Origin: Ophthalmolycus amberensis
Taxonomy: Eukaryota > Chordata > Actinopteri > Perciformes > Zoarcidae
NCBI GenBank assembly: GCA_024529925.1
Contig: JAFEUB010000814.1
Span: 987,501-1,051,500, forward strand
Length of the DNA: 64,000 nt
Direction of reading: 5' to 3'
Under the pieces are notes generated by a model. The model was not told where the DNA came from, did no database searches, and saw nothing but the letters and a program-made list of their open reading frames with translations. Shown here in pieces: positions 10,201 to 21,241 of the stretch. The first letter of the stretch is position 1. Every line of letters begins with the position of its first letter. Both the position numbers and the translations under genes were made by a program.

Positions 10201-11162
10201 TCACACCATGTTCACCAAAAACCTTGCCAGGCAAGCAGGAGACGAAGCAAACATCAGAGCATGTACACTTTCCACCCATCCGTGATAGGGTTCAGGCCAC
10301 ACATCATCAGACCCAGCTCAAGCCACAGCCACCTCAGACCCCGCTCATCAGAGGTGTCACTGACCTTAAACAAAGTTCTCCCCAGACATTAAACCGCACT
10401 ATGTCCAAATATGACAGTTTGCTCAAGATTCGGCAGGGAAACACGTTCAAAGACAGCGTCCTCACACCATGTTCACCAAAAACCTTGCCAGGCAAGCAGG
10501 AGACGAAGCAAACATCAGAGCATGTACGCTTTCCACCCATCCGTGATAGGGTTCAGGCCACACATCATCAGACCCAGCTCAAGCCACAGCCACCTCAGAC
10601 CCCGCTCATCAGAGGTGTCACTGACCTTAAACAAAGTTCTCCCCAGACATTAAACCGCATTATGTCCAAATATGACGGTTTGTTCAAGATTCGGCAGGGA
10701 AACACGTTCAAAGACAGCGTCCTCACACCATGTTCACCAAAAACCTTGCCAGGCAAGCAGGAGACGAAGCAAACATCAGAGCATGTACGCTTTCCACCCA
10801 TCCGTGATAGGGTTCAGGCCACACATCATCAGACCCAGCTCAAGCCACAGCCACCTCAGACCCCGCTCATCAGAGGTGTCACTGACCTTAAACAAAGTTC
10901 TCCCCAGACATTAAACCGCACTACGTCCAAATATGACAGTGTGCTCAAGATTCGGCAGGGAGACACGTTCAAAGACAGCGTCCTCACACGATGTTCACCA
11001 AAAACCTTGCCAGGCAAGCAGGAGACGAAGCAAACATCAGAGCATGTACGCTTTCCACCCATCCGTGATAGGGTTCAGGCCACACATCATCAGACCCAGC
11101 TCAAGCCACAGCCACCTCAGACCCCGCTCATCAGAGGTGTCACTGACCTTAAACAAAGTTGA
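7202..11162 (+). pseudogene. Intronless EF-hand/WD40 gene (WDR49/WDR64/EFCAB8-like) with four frameshifts
   Basis: The segments 7202-8308, 8310-8585, 8587-9252, 9254 to about 9646, and about 9648-11159 join into some 1318 codons after dropping one base at each junction. Residues 1-92 hold two EF-hands: loop 44-55 (D, D, G, G, L, E) and a canonical loop 80-91 (D, N, D, G, V, D, E). The rest of the first 840 residues is a series of WD40 blades, for example LVTGGTDGLLREW, VVSVCQDGVVTVWD, LITVSQDRKLKFWN, LITASSNGNIVIWD and VITTGLDCNLHLW. The C-terminus is a proline/glutamine-rich tandem repeat. Relatives act in cilia and sperm tails (family knowledge). No intron interrupts 3.96 kb although relatives have many exons, so this is probably a retrocopy. 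Outside the four shifts there is no premature stop, so it is either young, still constrained, or read by unusual means. Confidence 0.7.
9957..11159 (+). repeat. Coding minisatellite: 261-bp (87-residue) tandem repeat, 4.6 copies
   Basis: Copies begin at 9957, 10218, 10479, 10740 and 11001, exactly 261 bp apart, so each is 87 codons and the frame is kept. The unit reads KTLPGKQETKQTSEHVRF, then PPIRDRVQA, QTQLKPQPPQTPLIRG, DLKQSSPQTLNR, SKYDSVLKIRQG and FKDSVLTPCSP. Copies 2-5 differ at only a few positions; copy 1 is the most diverged (RFRPIRD, ATIHQ, GGADLKRS). The last copy is cut after DLKQS, where the stop codon follows. Such near-identity implies recent expansion or gene conversion. The 68- to 80-codon frames in the other registers of the repeat are shadows. 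Confidence 0.95.
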
Positions 11163-11171
11163 AGGTCAAAG

Positions 11172-12820
11172 TTAAACAACAACTAAAAATTTACATTTTG
11201 AAATTTTAAAATGTAAAAACATCTGCAACAAGCAAAACCATTTTGAAACACGTGATGTGATTCAAATATGGACTGTTGCCATTTTTTCTCCGGGTACTCC
11301 GGTTATTCCCACAATAATAATATTAATATTAAACAACAAAAAATTTACATTTTGAAATTTTTAAATGTAAAAACATCTGCAACAAGCAAAACCATTTTGA
11401 AACACGTGATGTGATTCAAATATGGACTGTTGCCGTTTTTTCTCCGGGTAGTCCAGTTATTCCCACAATAATAATATTAATATTAAACAATTTTAAAGAA
11501 TTACATTTTTAAATTTTTAAATGTAATAACAAATCTAAAGCAAGCAAAACCATTTTAAAACACATGATGTGATTCAAATATGGACTGTTGCCATTTTTTC
11601 TCCGGGTAGTCCGGTTATTCCCAGAATAATAATATTAATGTTAAACAACAAAAAATTTACATTTAGAAATTTTTAAATGTAAAAACTTCTGAAACAAGCA
11701 AAACCATTTTGAAACACGTGATGTGATTCAAATATGGACTGTTGCTGTTTTTCTCCGGGTAGTCCGGTTATTCCCACAATAATAATATTAATATTAAACA
11801 ATTTTAAAGAATTACATTTTTAAATTTTTAAATGGAATAACAAATCTAAAACAGCCAAAACCATTTTAAAACACATGATGTGATTCAAATATGGACTGTT
11901 GCCGTTTTTTCTCCGGGTACTCCGGTTATTCCCACAATAATAATATTAATATTAAACAACAAAAAATTTACATTTTGAAATTTTAAAATGTAAAAACAAA
12001 TCTGCAAAAAGCAAAACCATTTTTAAACACGTGATGTGATTCAAATATGGACTGTTTCCGTTTTTCTCCGGGTACTCCGGTTATTCCCACAATAATAATA
12101 TTAATGTTAAACAATTTTAAAGAATTATATTTTGAAATTTTTAAATGTAATAACAAATCTAAAACAAGCAAAACCATTTTAAAACACATGATGTGATTCA
12201 AATATGGACTGTTGCCATTTTTTCTCCGGGTAGTCCGGTTATTCCCACAATAATAATATTATATTAAACAACAACAAAAAATTTACATTTTGAAATTTAA
12301 AAATGTAATAACATCTGCAACAAGCAAAACCATTTTGAAAACGTGATGTGATTCAAATATGGACTGTTGCCATTTTTTCTCCGGGTAGTCCGGTTATTCC
12401 CACAATAATAATATTCATATTAAACAATTTTAAAGAATTACATTTTTTTATTTTTAAATGTAATAACAAATCTAAAACAAGCAAAACCATTTTAAAACAC
12501 ATGATGTGATTCAAATATGGACTGTTGCCGTTTTTTTCTCTGGGTACTCCGGTTATTCCCACAATAATAACATTAATATTAAACAACAAAAGATTTACAT
12601 TTTCAAATTTTAAAATGTAAAAACATCTGCAACAAGCAAAACCATTTTGAAACACGTGATGTGATTCAAATATGGACTGTTGCTGTTTTTTCTCCGGGTA
12701 GTCCGGTTATTCCCACAATAATAATATTAATATTAAACAATTTTAAAGAATTACATTTTTTTATTTTAAAATGTAAAAACAAATCTGCAACAAGCAAAAC
12801 CATTTTAAAACACGTGATTG
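11172..12820. repeat. AT-rich satellite, about 155-bp monomers in alternating A/B dimers
   Basis: Ten full monomers and a truncated eleventh share ATGTGATTCAAATATGGACT and TCCGGTTATTCCCACAATAA. The TCCGGGTA marker recurs about every 152-158 bp from 11289 to 12690 (one copy has CTCTGGGTA). Two monomer types exist. Type A has AACAACAAAAAATTTAC and an E-box CACGTG; type B has AACAATTTTAAAGAATT and CACATG. After the first A the order is A B A B A B A B A, then a truncated last copy, a higher-order repeat of about 310 bp. The array starts 12 bp after the stop codon of the EF-hand/WD40 gene. Confidence 0.93.
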
Positions 12821-14340
12821 TTTTTACATCAATGTAGAAACACAATGGCCCGTGCTCTTTAGTGTGTGGTGGAATACGTGTTTTAGCTCCGCAGTTTTGC
12901 TGGACTGATTTTGACTATATGCATTGTCCGTTAATGACGAAGCATCCCAAGTACAATTTTTAAGTACTTGTTTTTTACTTGTGTATTTACATTTTATGCT
13001 ACTTTATACTTCTAGTCCACTATAATCTATTTACTCGTTTTTGTCAAAACAGCTTCAATGACAAAATCAAATATTTGATGAATAAATAAATAAATATCTT
13101 CTGTTTCATGTTTATTTTTTGCTACATCTTTAACCCCTATGTTTCTGATTAAATGTCTGGTTCATAATATTGTTCAGAGGAGCTCCGTGGATTTCATCGA
13201 GCTGTATTCACTGTGTCTAGCAAGCCACCGGTCGCTGTTTACTACAGCTGTAGGAACACAACATAAACTGATTTGGCTGTGATTCAATGGAAAATAAACC
13301 TACAAAAAGGGACTCCGAAATAACTACATAATGATGCCGATTTGTAGGCTACTTGTCTTCTCAATGGAGCTCTGATGGATCGGTGCTAGGCTATGCTAAC
13401 ATCGTAGCAGCTCCACCAGCACTCAATAACGTCATGTAGACGTAAATACGGCAGCGTCTATTCATTGTTTGTACCGTATGGTTTACACACACATGTATAC
13501 ACATAGTTTGGTCCGGTCTCTATTGATATGAGGTATCGTAGAGCTCTGGGTGAACACAGACGGCCACAGGATTTATTTCCTGATTCAACAACGGCAGGAA
13601 GTCAGTGATGACAGGGGGAGCAACTCAACGCTGATAGGCTATCGCGATTTTTTCGCAGAAGTTGAAAAATTTCAACTCGCGCGTTGGCGATTTTGCGGCG
13701 TCCAACGCAAAAACGCGTCCAACGCGCCGCGCCATCGCAAAATCGCGGCGCGCCAGTCTCATCGCGTCTGTGCATAGACTTTGTATGTAATCTCGACGCG
13801 CGTCAAAAAATCAACGCGACCGGTGTGAACGCAGCATAAGGGCTCATAAAGGGCTCAAAATGTCTGCGAGAGAGCCCTCAAACACTTGACGATTTGACAG
13901 TGAATTACTGGGTTTTGCCTAAACCCTCACGGACTTCGCGGGAGCGCGCCTCAAAGTCCGCGAGTCCCTAAGGGAGGACATTTGGATTTGGCCATGCAGA
14001 CAGGCAGAGAGGACGTGCAGGAAAAGCATATATTTTGCGCAGATATCATATTTTACACATATTACTGGGTAAATTCCATATTTCAAAAACACAAATATTG
14101 ACAATTTATATATATTATTATTATTTTCTGTGGCTCAAGGGGGGGGGGGGGGCGCCGCCCGAGCGACCTCTATGGGCCAGCCACCACTGATCAAACATAA
14201 TCACTTGTTATTGTGGAGGACTTTTGTCTGCCAATCAGTGCGCAGATAATATGTTTTGTGTCTAAGCTTTAACACCATTCTGTTTTCGTGGGCCACTTTT
14301 ACTTTTTTACCACGGACCCTGAATGCACCACGGTACCAGC
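12821..14340. other. Intergenic spacer upstream of nasp, made of dispersed repeats
   Basis: No gene seen. About 12950-13050 resembles the interior of the hAT-like short elements described at 31228 and 40701 (AAGTACTTG...TTACATTTTATGCTACTTT). A CpG-rich dispersed repeat follows at about 13316-13852, then a poly-G run of 14 (14139-14152) inside GC-rich sequence. Confidence 0.6.
13316..13852. repeat. Dispersed repeat, CpG-rich copy
   Basis: Shares an ordered series of blocks with 46962-47318 in the same orientation: CCGAAATAAC...GATGCCGATTTGTA, TTCCTGATTCAACAAC, GTCAGTGATGACAGG, CAACGCTGATAGGCT, GACTTTGTATGTAATCT and a GTGTGAAC(G/A)CAGCAT end. This copy keeps dozens of CpGs in the middle, where the other copy has mostly lost them, so it looks younger. 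The family is not identified. Confidence 0.75.
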
Positions 14341-14485
14341 TGCGGCCCCTTTAACTCCAATCTCCCGCGTTCCAAGTTAAGCGGAAGTAGAAAGCCTTTT
14401 TTCTCTATTTAAGCGCGCTAACAAAGACTGGAGGTACACCTGCACTCGAGGCCGTCTGTGGTGGCGCTACTATCGTCCTGTAAAA
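14341..14485 (+). promoter_or_regulatory. nasp: nasp core promoter and 5' leader
   Basis: Directly upstream of the nasp start codon are an E2F-like TCTCCCGCGT (14361-14370), an ETS-type GCGGAAGTAG (14381-14390) and ATTTAAGCGCGC (about 14407-14418). E2F/ETS control would suit a gene whose histone-chaperone product is needed in S phase. The transcription start is not determinable from sequence alone. Confidence 0.45.
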
Positions 14486-17400
14486 ATGCCAGAGGAAACG
14501 TCCATTGCGTCAGGCTCTGGGAGGTAAGACTCTCTTGTATTTTCTCACTGCAACGTACACCGGAGAAACGCGGCTAGCTACCCTTTAGCTCGATAACGCG
14601 GCTAACTCCGACGACCTTGCGTGGTTAGTAACGTTCCTGGTTGCACGACGGTTCGGTTGTACGTACCTGTCAATGGCCTTGCCTGTGCAACTAAAAGTGA
14701 CGCTAAAGTGTACTTTGCTGCAAACGCTGGTAACAAAGTCGACTGTCCTCTTACTCTGTCGGTGGTAGCTAGCTAGCTAACAGTCGTTACAGTGCTAACA
14801 ACAATAAAGTCCAGCAAAAACATCTGTACGCGTAGCCAAAATTATATCGGTGTACCTTAAAAAGTAAAGTGTTGTACTTAAGAATCAGGTCATGTTCGCT
14901 TGTGTTGTTGACTGAACTCAAGTCTCCCTTGACTCTCAGTGTGGAGGAGAGGCCATGCTCCTCCTCAGCAGCAGCAGCAGCAGACTGGTGAGTATACAGT
15001 TAGAAAATTGCGCTTCATATTTTGGGATAATTATTCAACGCTGGATTTTTTTTTTTTTTTTTTAAATGTACGCGTCTATTTTATTTTCCTGCAGCTCCGT
15101 TGACGTAGCGGAGGAGGCAAAGAAGCTGATTGGCACAGGGAACAGGCATCTAGTGATGGGAGATGTAGTGTCTGCTGTGAGTGTCTTCCAGGATGCCTGC
15201 AGCATGCTGTGAGTATAACTAAAGCTATGTTAAAGTTGTAGTAAATTCAATTGTGTTATTAATCTGTGGCATTCACTTATTGTGTGTCTCCTGAGGATGT
15301 GACAATGTATTCACACTTTCTTTATACTTTTCTATTCAGGCTGACATGCACAATTACCTTTGTTCAGCTCTTAACTGTATTCCAGTAGTGGGATTTTGAT
15401 TATGTGACCGTAGTCTGTACCTTGATCACCACCTCCTCGAACAAAAGTTGCTCCTCAACACTTGTGTGTTTATCTGCCAGGGCTGCGAAGTACGGGGACA
15501 CTGCAGCAGAGTGTGGTGAGGCCTTCTTCCTGTGTGGGAAGTCCCTGCTGGAGCTGGCCAGGTTGGTGAACTTCATTGCTCACCTTTTATTAAAACCTAG
15601 TCATACACTTGAAACAAAGTTGAATCAGACACTGTGGCACTTTCAGTTCAGCGTGATTCTTTTCCTCCGTGTGTTTTGGTTAGGATGGAGAACAGCGTCC
15701 TCGGTAATGCCCTGGAGGGAGTCCCAGAAGAATCGGAGGAAGAGGAGCAGCCCAGCAGCTCAAATATTGAGAGTGCCAACAATCTTGATGGTCAGTAATA
15801 AGTGTCTATAAAAGAGTTTCCTTATTAAGGGGATGGGATCAGAAGTTGTTAATGGATTTTTAGACTGTGTTGTGTGATGTTTCTGACTCCCTATGAGGCA
15901 CATGTAAGCAATGCTTCTAGTTTGATGGGTCATGACTGTTTTGTGCATTTATTGCAAGTTTGTCTGACTTGTTTCTGGTGTCTTAAATCCCAGTGCGGGG
16001 AGGAAGCCAAGCAACAATTTACAAATGCGGCATTAGAATAACACAAACGTCGGTTCAACTATCTAATGTGAATGCATTTTCCTCATGCCACTCTGGTGCA
16101 GAAAACACTAGAGATGACCTACGGAAGCAGGTGTATGATGCGATGGCAGAGAGGGAGAATACTGAGGCAGTTGACAACGAGTTGCAGTCTGAGGATGGAA
16201 AGGGCGACGCTGGGGTGAAAAAGGAAGACAGTGTGGCAGGCGACTGTGATCTGAGTGGATCAGAGGAATCCTCAAATTCCCTCGTGGGTGGGAAAGAAAA
16301 TGGTTCAGTCCAGAAGGCTAATGTGAATGGAGATGAGAAGAGCCCTGTTGCTCTGGGGGAAAGTCCTACTGCGTCTCCTATAAAAGGAGCTGCACTAGAG
16401 ACTGTAAAGGCTTCCGAAGACGAGGAATCCGAGCCGGAGGCTGAACCGGACATTGAGGAACCAGAGGGCAGTAGATCTTTGCCTACAGAGCACAGTTTGT
16501 GTTGAAGGGTGGCGCACAATGTCGGTGTTTCGTGACATAAACCAGGCCACATTAATGGGTATTAAGAAAGGCAAAGGGGACACTCACTGTAGCATGCCTT
16601 CACTGCACATTAGAGAAACCTGTCTTTATTTTTTAAGAACATTTGCATTTAGTTGCCGCCTCAGTCACACCATAGAAACATTATTACCTAGCCCTCTGTA
16701 ATTATCCTCCTGTTGCTTCAACAGACGACGACGACGACGATGATGATGATGACGACGATGATGGAGAGACAAATGGACAGGAGAAGGTAAGGGCCTTGCA
16801 TGGAAGTCTCTGACATTATTAGGAGTGTTTTTGTTTTGATGTATCCCTTCCTCGTCTCATCAGGAGGAAGATGAAGTTGGGAATTTGCAGCTGGCGTGGG
16901 AGATGCTGGAGGTTGCTAAAGTAATCTACAAAAGGTAGGGACGAGATGAAGCTCATGGCACCAAGTCAATCTGCATGAAGTGACTGATTCATACTGAGCA
17001 AGTGAGTTCAGGCACTTGAGACAAATTTGAACTTATATGATGTTAATGAGGGCGCTGCTTGAGACTGTGTGATGATTTGCACTAAATTGGCTGTTTTCTT
17101 ATTTATCTCCACAGGAAGGAAGGCAAAGACGACCAGCTGATGGCAGCCCAGGCATATCTGAAACTCGGAGAAGTCAGTGCTGAATCCGGTAAGGTTTAAT
17201 TATATATTTGTTTTCTCTCAAGACTATCTTGTGACTTAAACTCTACATTATTCTACCATGGCATCTTGTGGTATCTGACGTTTGCCCATCAAAAAGGTTT
17301 TCTGTTAATCACTCTTCTAATACTTGATGCAAGACTGTAAGCATTTGTATAGGTGTCAAATGATTACGTTCAGTTAAAAAAAAAGAAAGCAATTCAGTGT

Positions 17401-19688
17401 TTTAAATGGCTCGTTCATTATCATGACACATTAATCACTGGAGTGGCTCCTAGTGCCACTTCAGGGCAAGATAAACATGACATAGTTGTCACATGTTCCC
17501 TCCCCCAGGTAACTATCCCCAGGCGCTAGAAGACTTCCAGGAGTGTCTGGCCCTCCAGCTCAAGCACTTGCCTCCCCACAGTCGTCTGCTGGCTGAGACC
17601 CACTACCATGTGGCCACTACACTCTGCTACATGGATCAGTACAGCCAGGCCATCCAGCACTACAACAGCTCCCTAAAAGTCATCGAGGCCCGCCTGGGTA
17701 CCAGTTTTCTTTCTCTGGAGCATTTTTCATAGCCGCCGCTTTATTGTGCACTTAACCTTTTTTGTCATAAGTGCCGTTTCATTTTTAAATTGGCATAAAT
17801 GAGGTGACTGGCAGCTGGTCCGATCATTAAAAATCAGTCATTGTCTGTGTACAGCCATGTTGCAGGAGGCGATTGGGGCTGCAGAAGAGAAGAATGAGAT
17901 GGAAGAGCTGAAGCAGCTTCTTCCTGACATCAGGGAAAAGGTTGAGGATGCCAAGGAAAGCCAGAGAACAGCTAGCGCTGCCTCCCAGGCCATCCAGCAG
18001 ACGCTAGTGAGTACGCCGGACAAACGAGATGTAACTCGAGGCTGAAAAACATCCAGAGCTACAACTAGTTTAACATTTAAAGAACATTTTTGTAAGTCTT
18101 GGCGGTAAATGTTTCAGTGTCACAAATCCACCTTGAGCTTATTGTAGTGCAGCATCGAAGCCACACAAGCTTAAAAACATCATCTGCTCATGGGTAACCA
18201 ACCAACCTCTTGCAGGGCGGAGCCGCAACCGCCTCAGCATTCCTATGTGACAATGGCGGCCCTTCTTCTTCAGCATTTGCCTCAGCCAGCCAGGTAAGCG
18301 CTGTTGTATTAGTGCATCTTAAAACTATTTATACCCAGTTTATTGTTATCCATGACTGAATGACTTACAAACATAGCTTTTCTATTTCAGATCCCAGTTA
18401 AGTCGTGTGACGGCACCTCTCCTTCCAAAGCGGTCTCTAACATCTCCCACCTCGTCAGGAAAAAGGTGAGGCCCGCTAATCTCCTCGTGTGTTTTGTCCT
18501 CTTAATTGCTGCCCATTTCACACTAGTGAAGGCTCAGAGGCCCAACATGACCGTTCCACCTACGGAAACGCAACAATTTAATAATCCCTAACGGCGTACT
18601 CCATACTTGATTTATAATCATCTGTATGTTGGAACTGGTCGTGTACTTTATGTTGCAAGGTCCATGTGCTTGCCTGCCTTGGTTATGGCTTTTCTGTCAA
18701 TCTTTAGCTTGTGTTGTGGCTTTTGGTTATCTTATTGTAGTTGTGGCATGTGTAGGTGGTTGCATTGGGTCGATCTGCTTTATCAGATTTGTGTGCATGC
18801 TTGACTAAAACTGACCGTGACATCTCCCCGTTCCCCTCTTCTGAATGTCAACATGTCTTTTGTTAAAGGTTGTTTTATTGGATACAGATGCGTTCCTCTC
18901 CTTTTTGACTGGTTTTATGTTTCTACACAGAGGAAACCGGAGGAGAGCCCAGTAAAGGACACTGATGCTAAACAAGCGAAACAGGAAGCCACAGTTAATG
19001 GCGCTGACTCTAGTGCCAGCAATGGAGTCCAGGAGGGAAAATCACAGGAGGCGAGTGATAGGCTCATGTCTTGTGAACTGCTACGTTTCTAAGGCGGCGA
19101 AAAGAGAGATTGCCCTGCTTAGATGGGAGAAGATGTGCAGTAGTGGCTACTTGCATACAGTTCTTGTTGGAGGTCCGGTCTCCATTTTGGCTCTGGTTGT
19201 TTTTCAGCACATGCAAGTCATCTGAAAAAGCCTACTCGCAACATAAAGGTCTACAATGAAGTTGGGAGGAGTCCTGTGTAATTTGGCGCTTTGCAGGTCT
19301 CAGCAAAAGACCTGAAAATGATCAGCTTTTTATTTTTTCTTCTTCCAAAAATCACTTCCTCAAATTAATTTGAACTGGCTTATCTGTATACAAGCAAACC
19401 CAAATACTGTTCACAGAGCATTTGTAACTATATCTGCAGCATTGGCTCTTACTGCTGTTACTAAAGGTGAACTGGTCTTTCTGCAGTATGTAACTGGAAG
19501 TGTTTTTAATTTCTAGTAGAAAACAACCTGCAGTGGTGAGAGCTCTTCACAAGAGCCATGCAGGACAAACCAGCCATTGTGTTCTCTTGAGATGATGGGC
19601 GCAGCGCTGAATCCTTGTTTGTCATTGTTATGTTAAGTGTTTGTTTGTGTGTTTCTTGTAGTCGGCCTCTGGCGGGTCTTCAGCGTGA
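14486..19688 (+). CDS. nasp: NASP, histone H3-H4 chaperone, complete 15-exon gene
   Basis: Nuclear autoantigenic sperm protein binds and protects soluble H3-H4 (and linker histone) in the nucleus. Exons: 14486-14523, 14940-14987, 15095-15208, 15481-15561, 15684-15790, 16102-16470, 16725-16786, 16864-16934, 17115-17188, 17509-17697, 17855-18006, 18216-18293, 18391-18465, 18931-19050, 19662-19688. They total 1605 bp in one frame, 534 residues. Residues 30-110 form the first SHNi-TPR repeat (AKKLIGTGNRHLVMGDVVSA). Exons 6-7 (130-273) are the acidic insert ending in a run of aspartates. LQLAWEMLEVAKVIYKRKEG (about 280-300) and exon 10 (NYPQALEDFQECL, AETHYHVATTLCYMDQYSQA) supply the later TPRs. 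Exon 11 is a coiled coil (ELKQLLPDIREKVEDAKESQ). HLVRKKRKPEESP and DAKQAKQEA form the nuclear localisation region. Intron 14 has a GC donor. Exon 6 starts and ends in phase 1, so it can be skipped, as in the somatic/testicular isoforms. Confidence 0.93.
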
Positions 19689-19825
19689 CCATCCTCGTCT
19701 CTTTCCCGATCTTCGAAACCAGCACAGCATGCCTGTCCAGCCCAACCGCCCTTCAACACTTTACTTTTTGTAAATAAGATCACTTTCATAGATTTTTGTC
19801 TGTCCAGTTTTGTATACTTGTACTA

Positions 19826-19831
19826 AATAAA
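19826..19831 (+). terminator. nasp: nasp polyadenylation signal
   Basis: AATAAA 138 bp after the nasp stop codon, in a short AT-rich 3' UTR. It is the first canonical signal after the stop. Confidence 0.85.
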
Positions 19832-19839
19832 AAGAATTG

Positions 19840-21140
19840 CAAATGCAACTTTGTATCACTAAATTCTTTTCAAGTCAGTTTTTAAGTTGGGCTCCCACAC
19901 TGAAAAATTACTCCTCTTATTCACACCTCTGAATATCTAAGTTTTTAAATACCAAGCAATTTGTCATTCTAACAAACTTAAGGCGCTTGTCAAAATGTCC
20001 ACTTAATTAAGAGTGGACATTGTGAATGTCATCCTTCTGCTATTGTCCATCACTGTGCTGCTACATGTTTATCTTTCATAACTAGGCTTCTACTGTAGAC
20101 GGTTGCATATTTTGACGTGCAACAAAAAGTAACTGCGGGGTGAGGAGCCTTCATTCAAACTGCCACAACGGTGCATACATTGCATCCTGATTGTGGAGAT
20201 TCTTATGCATGGCATTCCTGTCCTGGTCAACTCTGACCGCTCTCTGTGGGTGGAGGGTTTTGGTGTAGGACAAAATAGAGGAGAATTCGTCCACTCATGT
20301 GAGCTGTGTACCAGAAACTGGCAGAGCTGCATTTCTATGGACATTCACGGGATGCGTGGGCACCTGTAACGGTATACAAACGGCACCACAGTAAAGTATT
20401 TAAAAAGGTTAGATCGGGAGATATTATGCTTCAAACCTGGCAATGAACACTAAAATTATTATACATTTGTTTCCCTTTAAGGCCATGTTCAGCACCGTAC
20501 CACAGCTGGATATGTATAGTGAGTCTGAACATCTCAGTCTCGTCCGTTGACCAAACGTACACACAGCTCCATGTTTCCCACTTAAGTTTACAGAAACAGT
20601 CGGTTGTGTAATTTACTTCCTTGCTTCATCCTCTACCAAAAAAGTACATCGGCCTGAAATAGTACACCTGATAAGTTCTTAACTTAATCCTTTCATGTAG
20701 CATCTACTGCGTACAGGCGTCTGTCTTTCTACCTGGGGTACTGAGCTGGGCCAGGCTTAAGGAGGATCTAACTGGCAGATTGCGCACTGTCGCCCTCCAG
20801 TGGGCACTACGGAGCTGTTTGTGGAGAGAAAATAATACAATTTTACATTTACAATAAAGCAGAGTATTTTGTAATGGTTCAATGGGACATAATTGCACAC
20901 TGTGCAAACATATCAGTGCAAGTAATGTATTAATTATCCCTGCAGGTGCAGTGGTTTGAACATTTGATCTTGAATTAAGTGGAAGTTCAGGGATGTTTCC
21001 ATTTTGACCCACAGCCTTTATACACTGTTTTCTGATTAACAAACAGCACAATATTAATTGAGGTGAGACTGTGAACTCCCTTTACGGTATCAACTGTTCA
21101 CTTTTCTACCTGGTTGTATTTGTCAAAGAGATCCATGCGT
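19840..21140. other. Spacer between the convergent nasp and ccdc17 genes
   Basis: No convincing gene. Two minus-strand frames of 84 and 115 codons (20090-20344, 20704-21051) lack splice sites, motifs and codon bias and are taken as chance. Confidence 0.6.
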
Positions 21141-21142
21141 GT

Positions 21143-21241
21143 TCAGCCGCAGGACGCCAGTCTGAAGATCTCCTGGCTGGGAACATCCAGATGTCTTGCT
21201 GCCTGAACCTCCAGCACTAGAGGGAGGGTGACGGCAGGATC
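21143..21241 (-). CDS. Possible alternative last exon of ccdc17
   Basis: A good acceptor (CCCCCTGCAG, exon from 21241) opens 32 codons in phase 0, DPAVTLPLVLEVQAARHLDV then PSQEIFRLASCG, to TGA at 21143-21145. It looks like coding sequence and lies on the same strand just downstream of the ccdc17 exons. No donor with matching phase and reasonable consensus was found in 21531-21660 to join to it, so its link to ccdc17 is unproven. Confidence 0.35.
   Translation of the reverse strand, partial: DPAVTLPLVLEVQAARHLDVPSQEIFRLASCG

Noticed and set aside
10073..11175. Repeated 68-80 codon frames on both strands within the 261-bp repeat
   Set aside because: Shadow frames of the coding minisatellite; they recur only because the DNA repeats.
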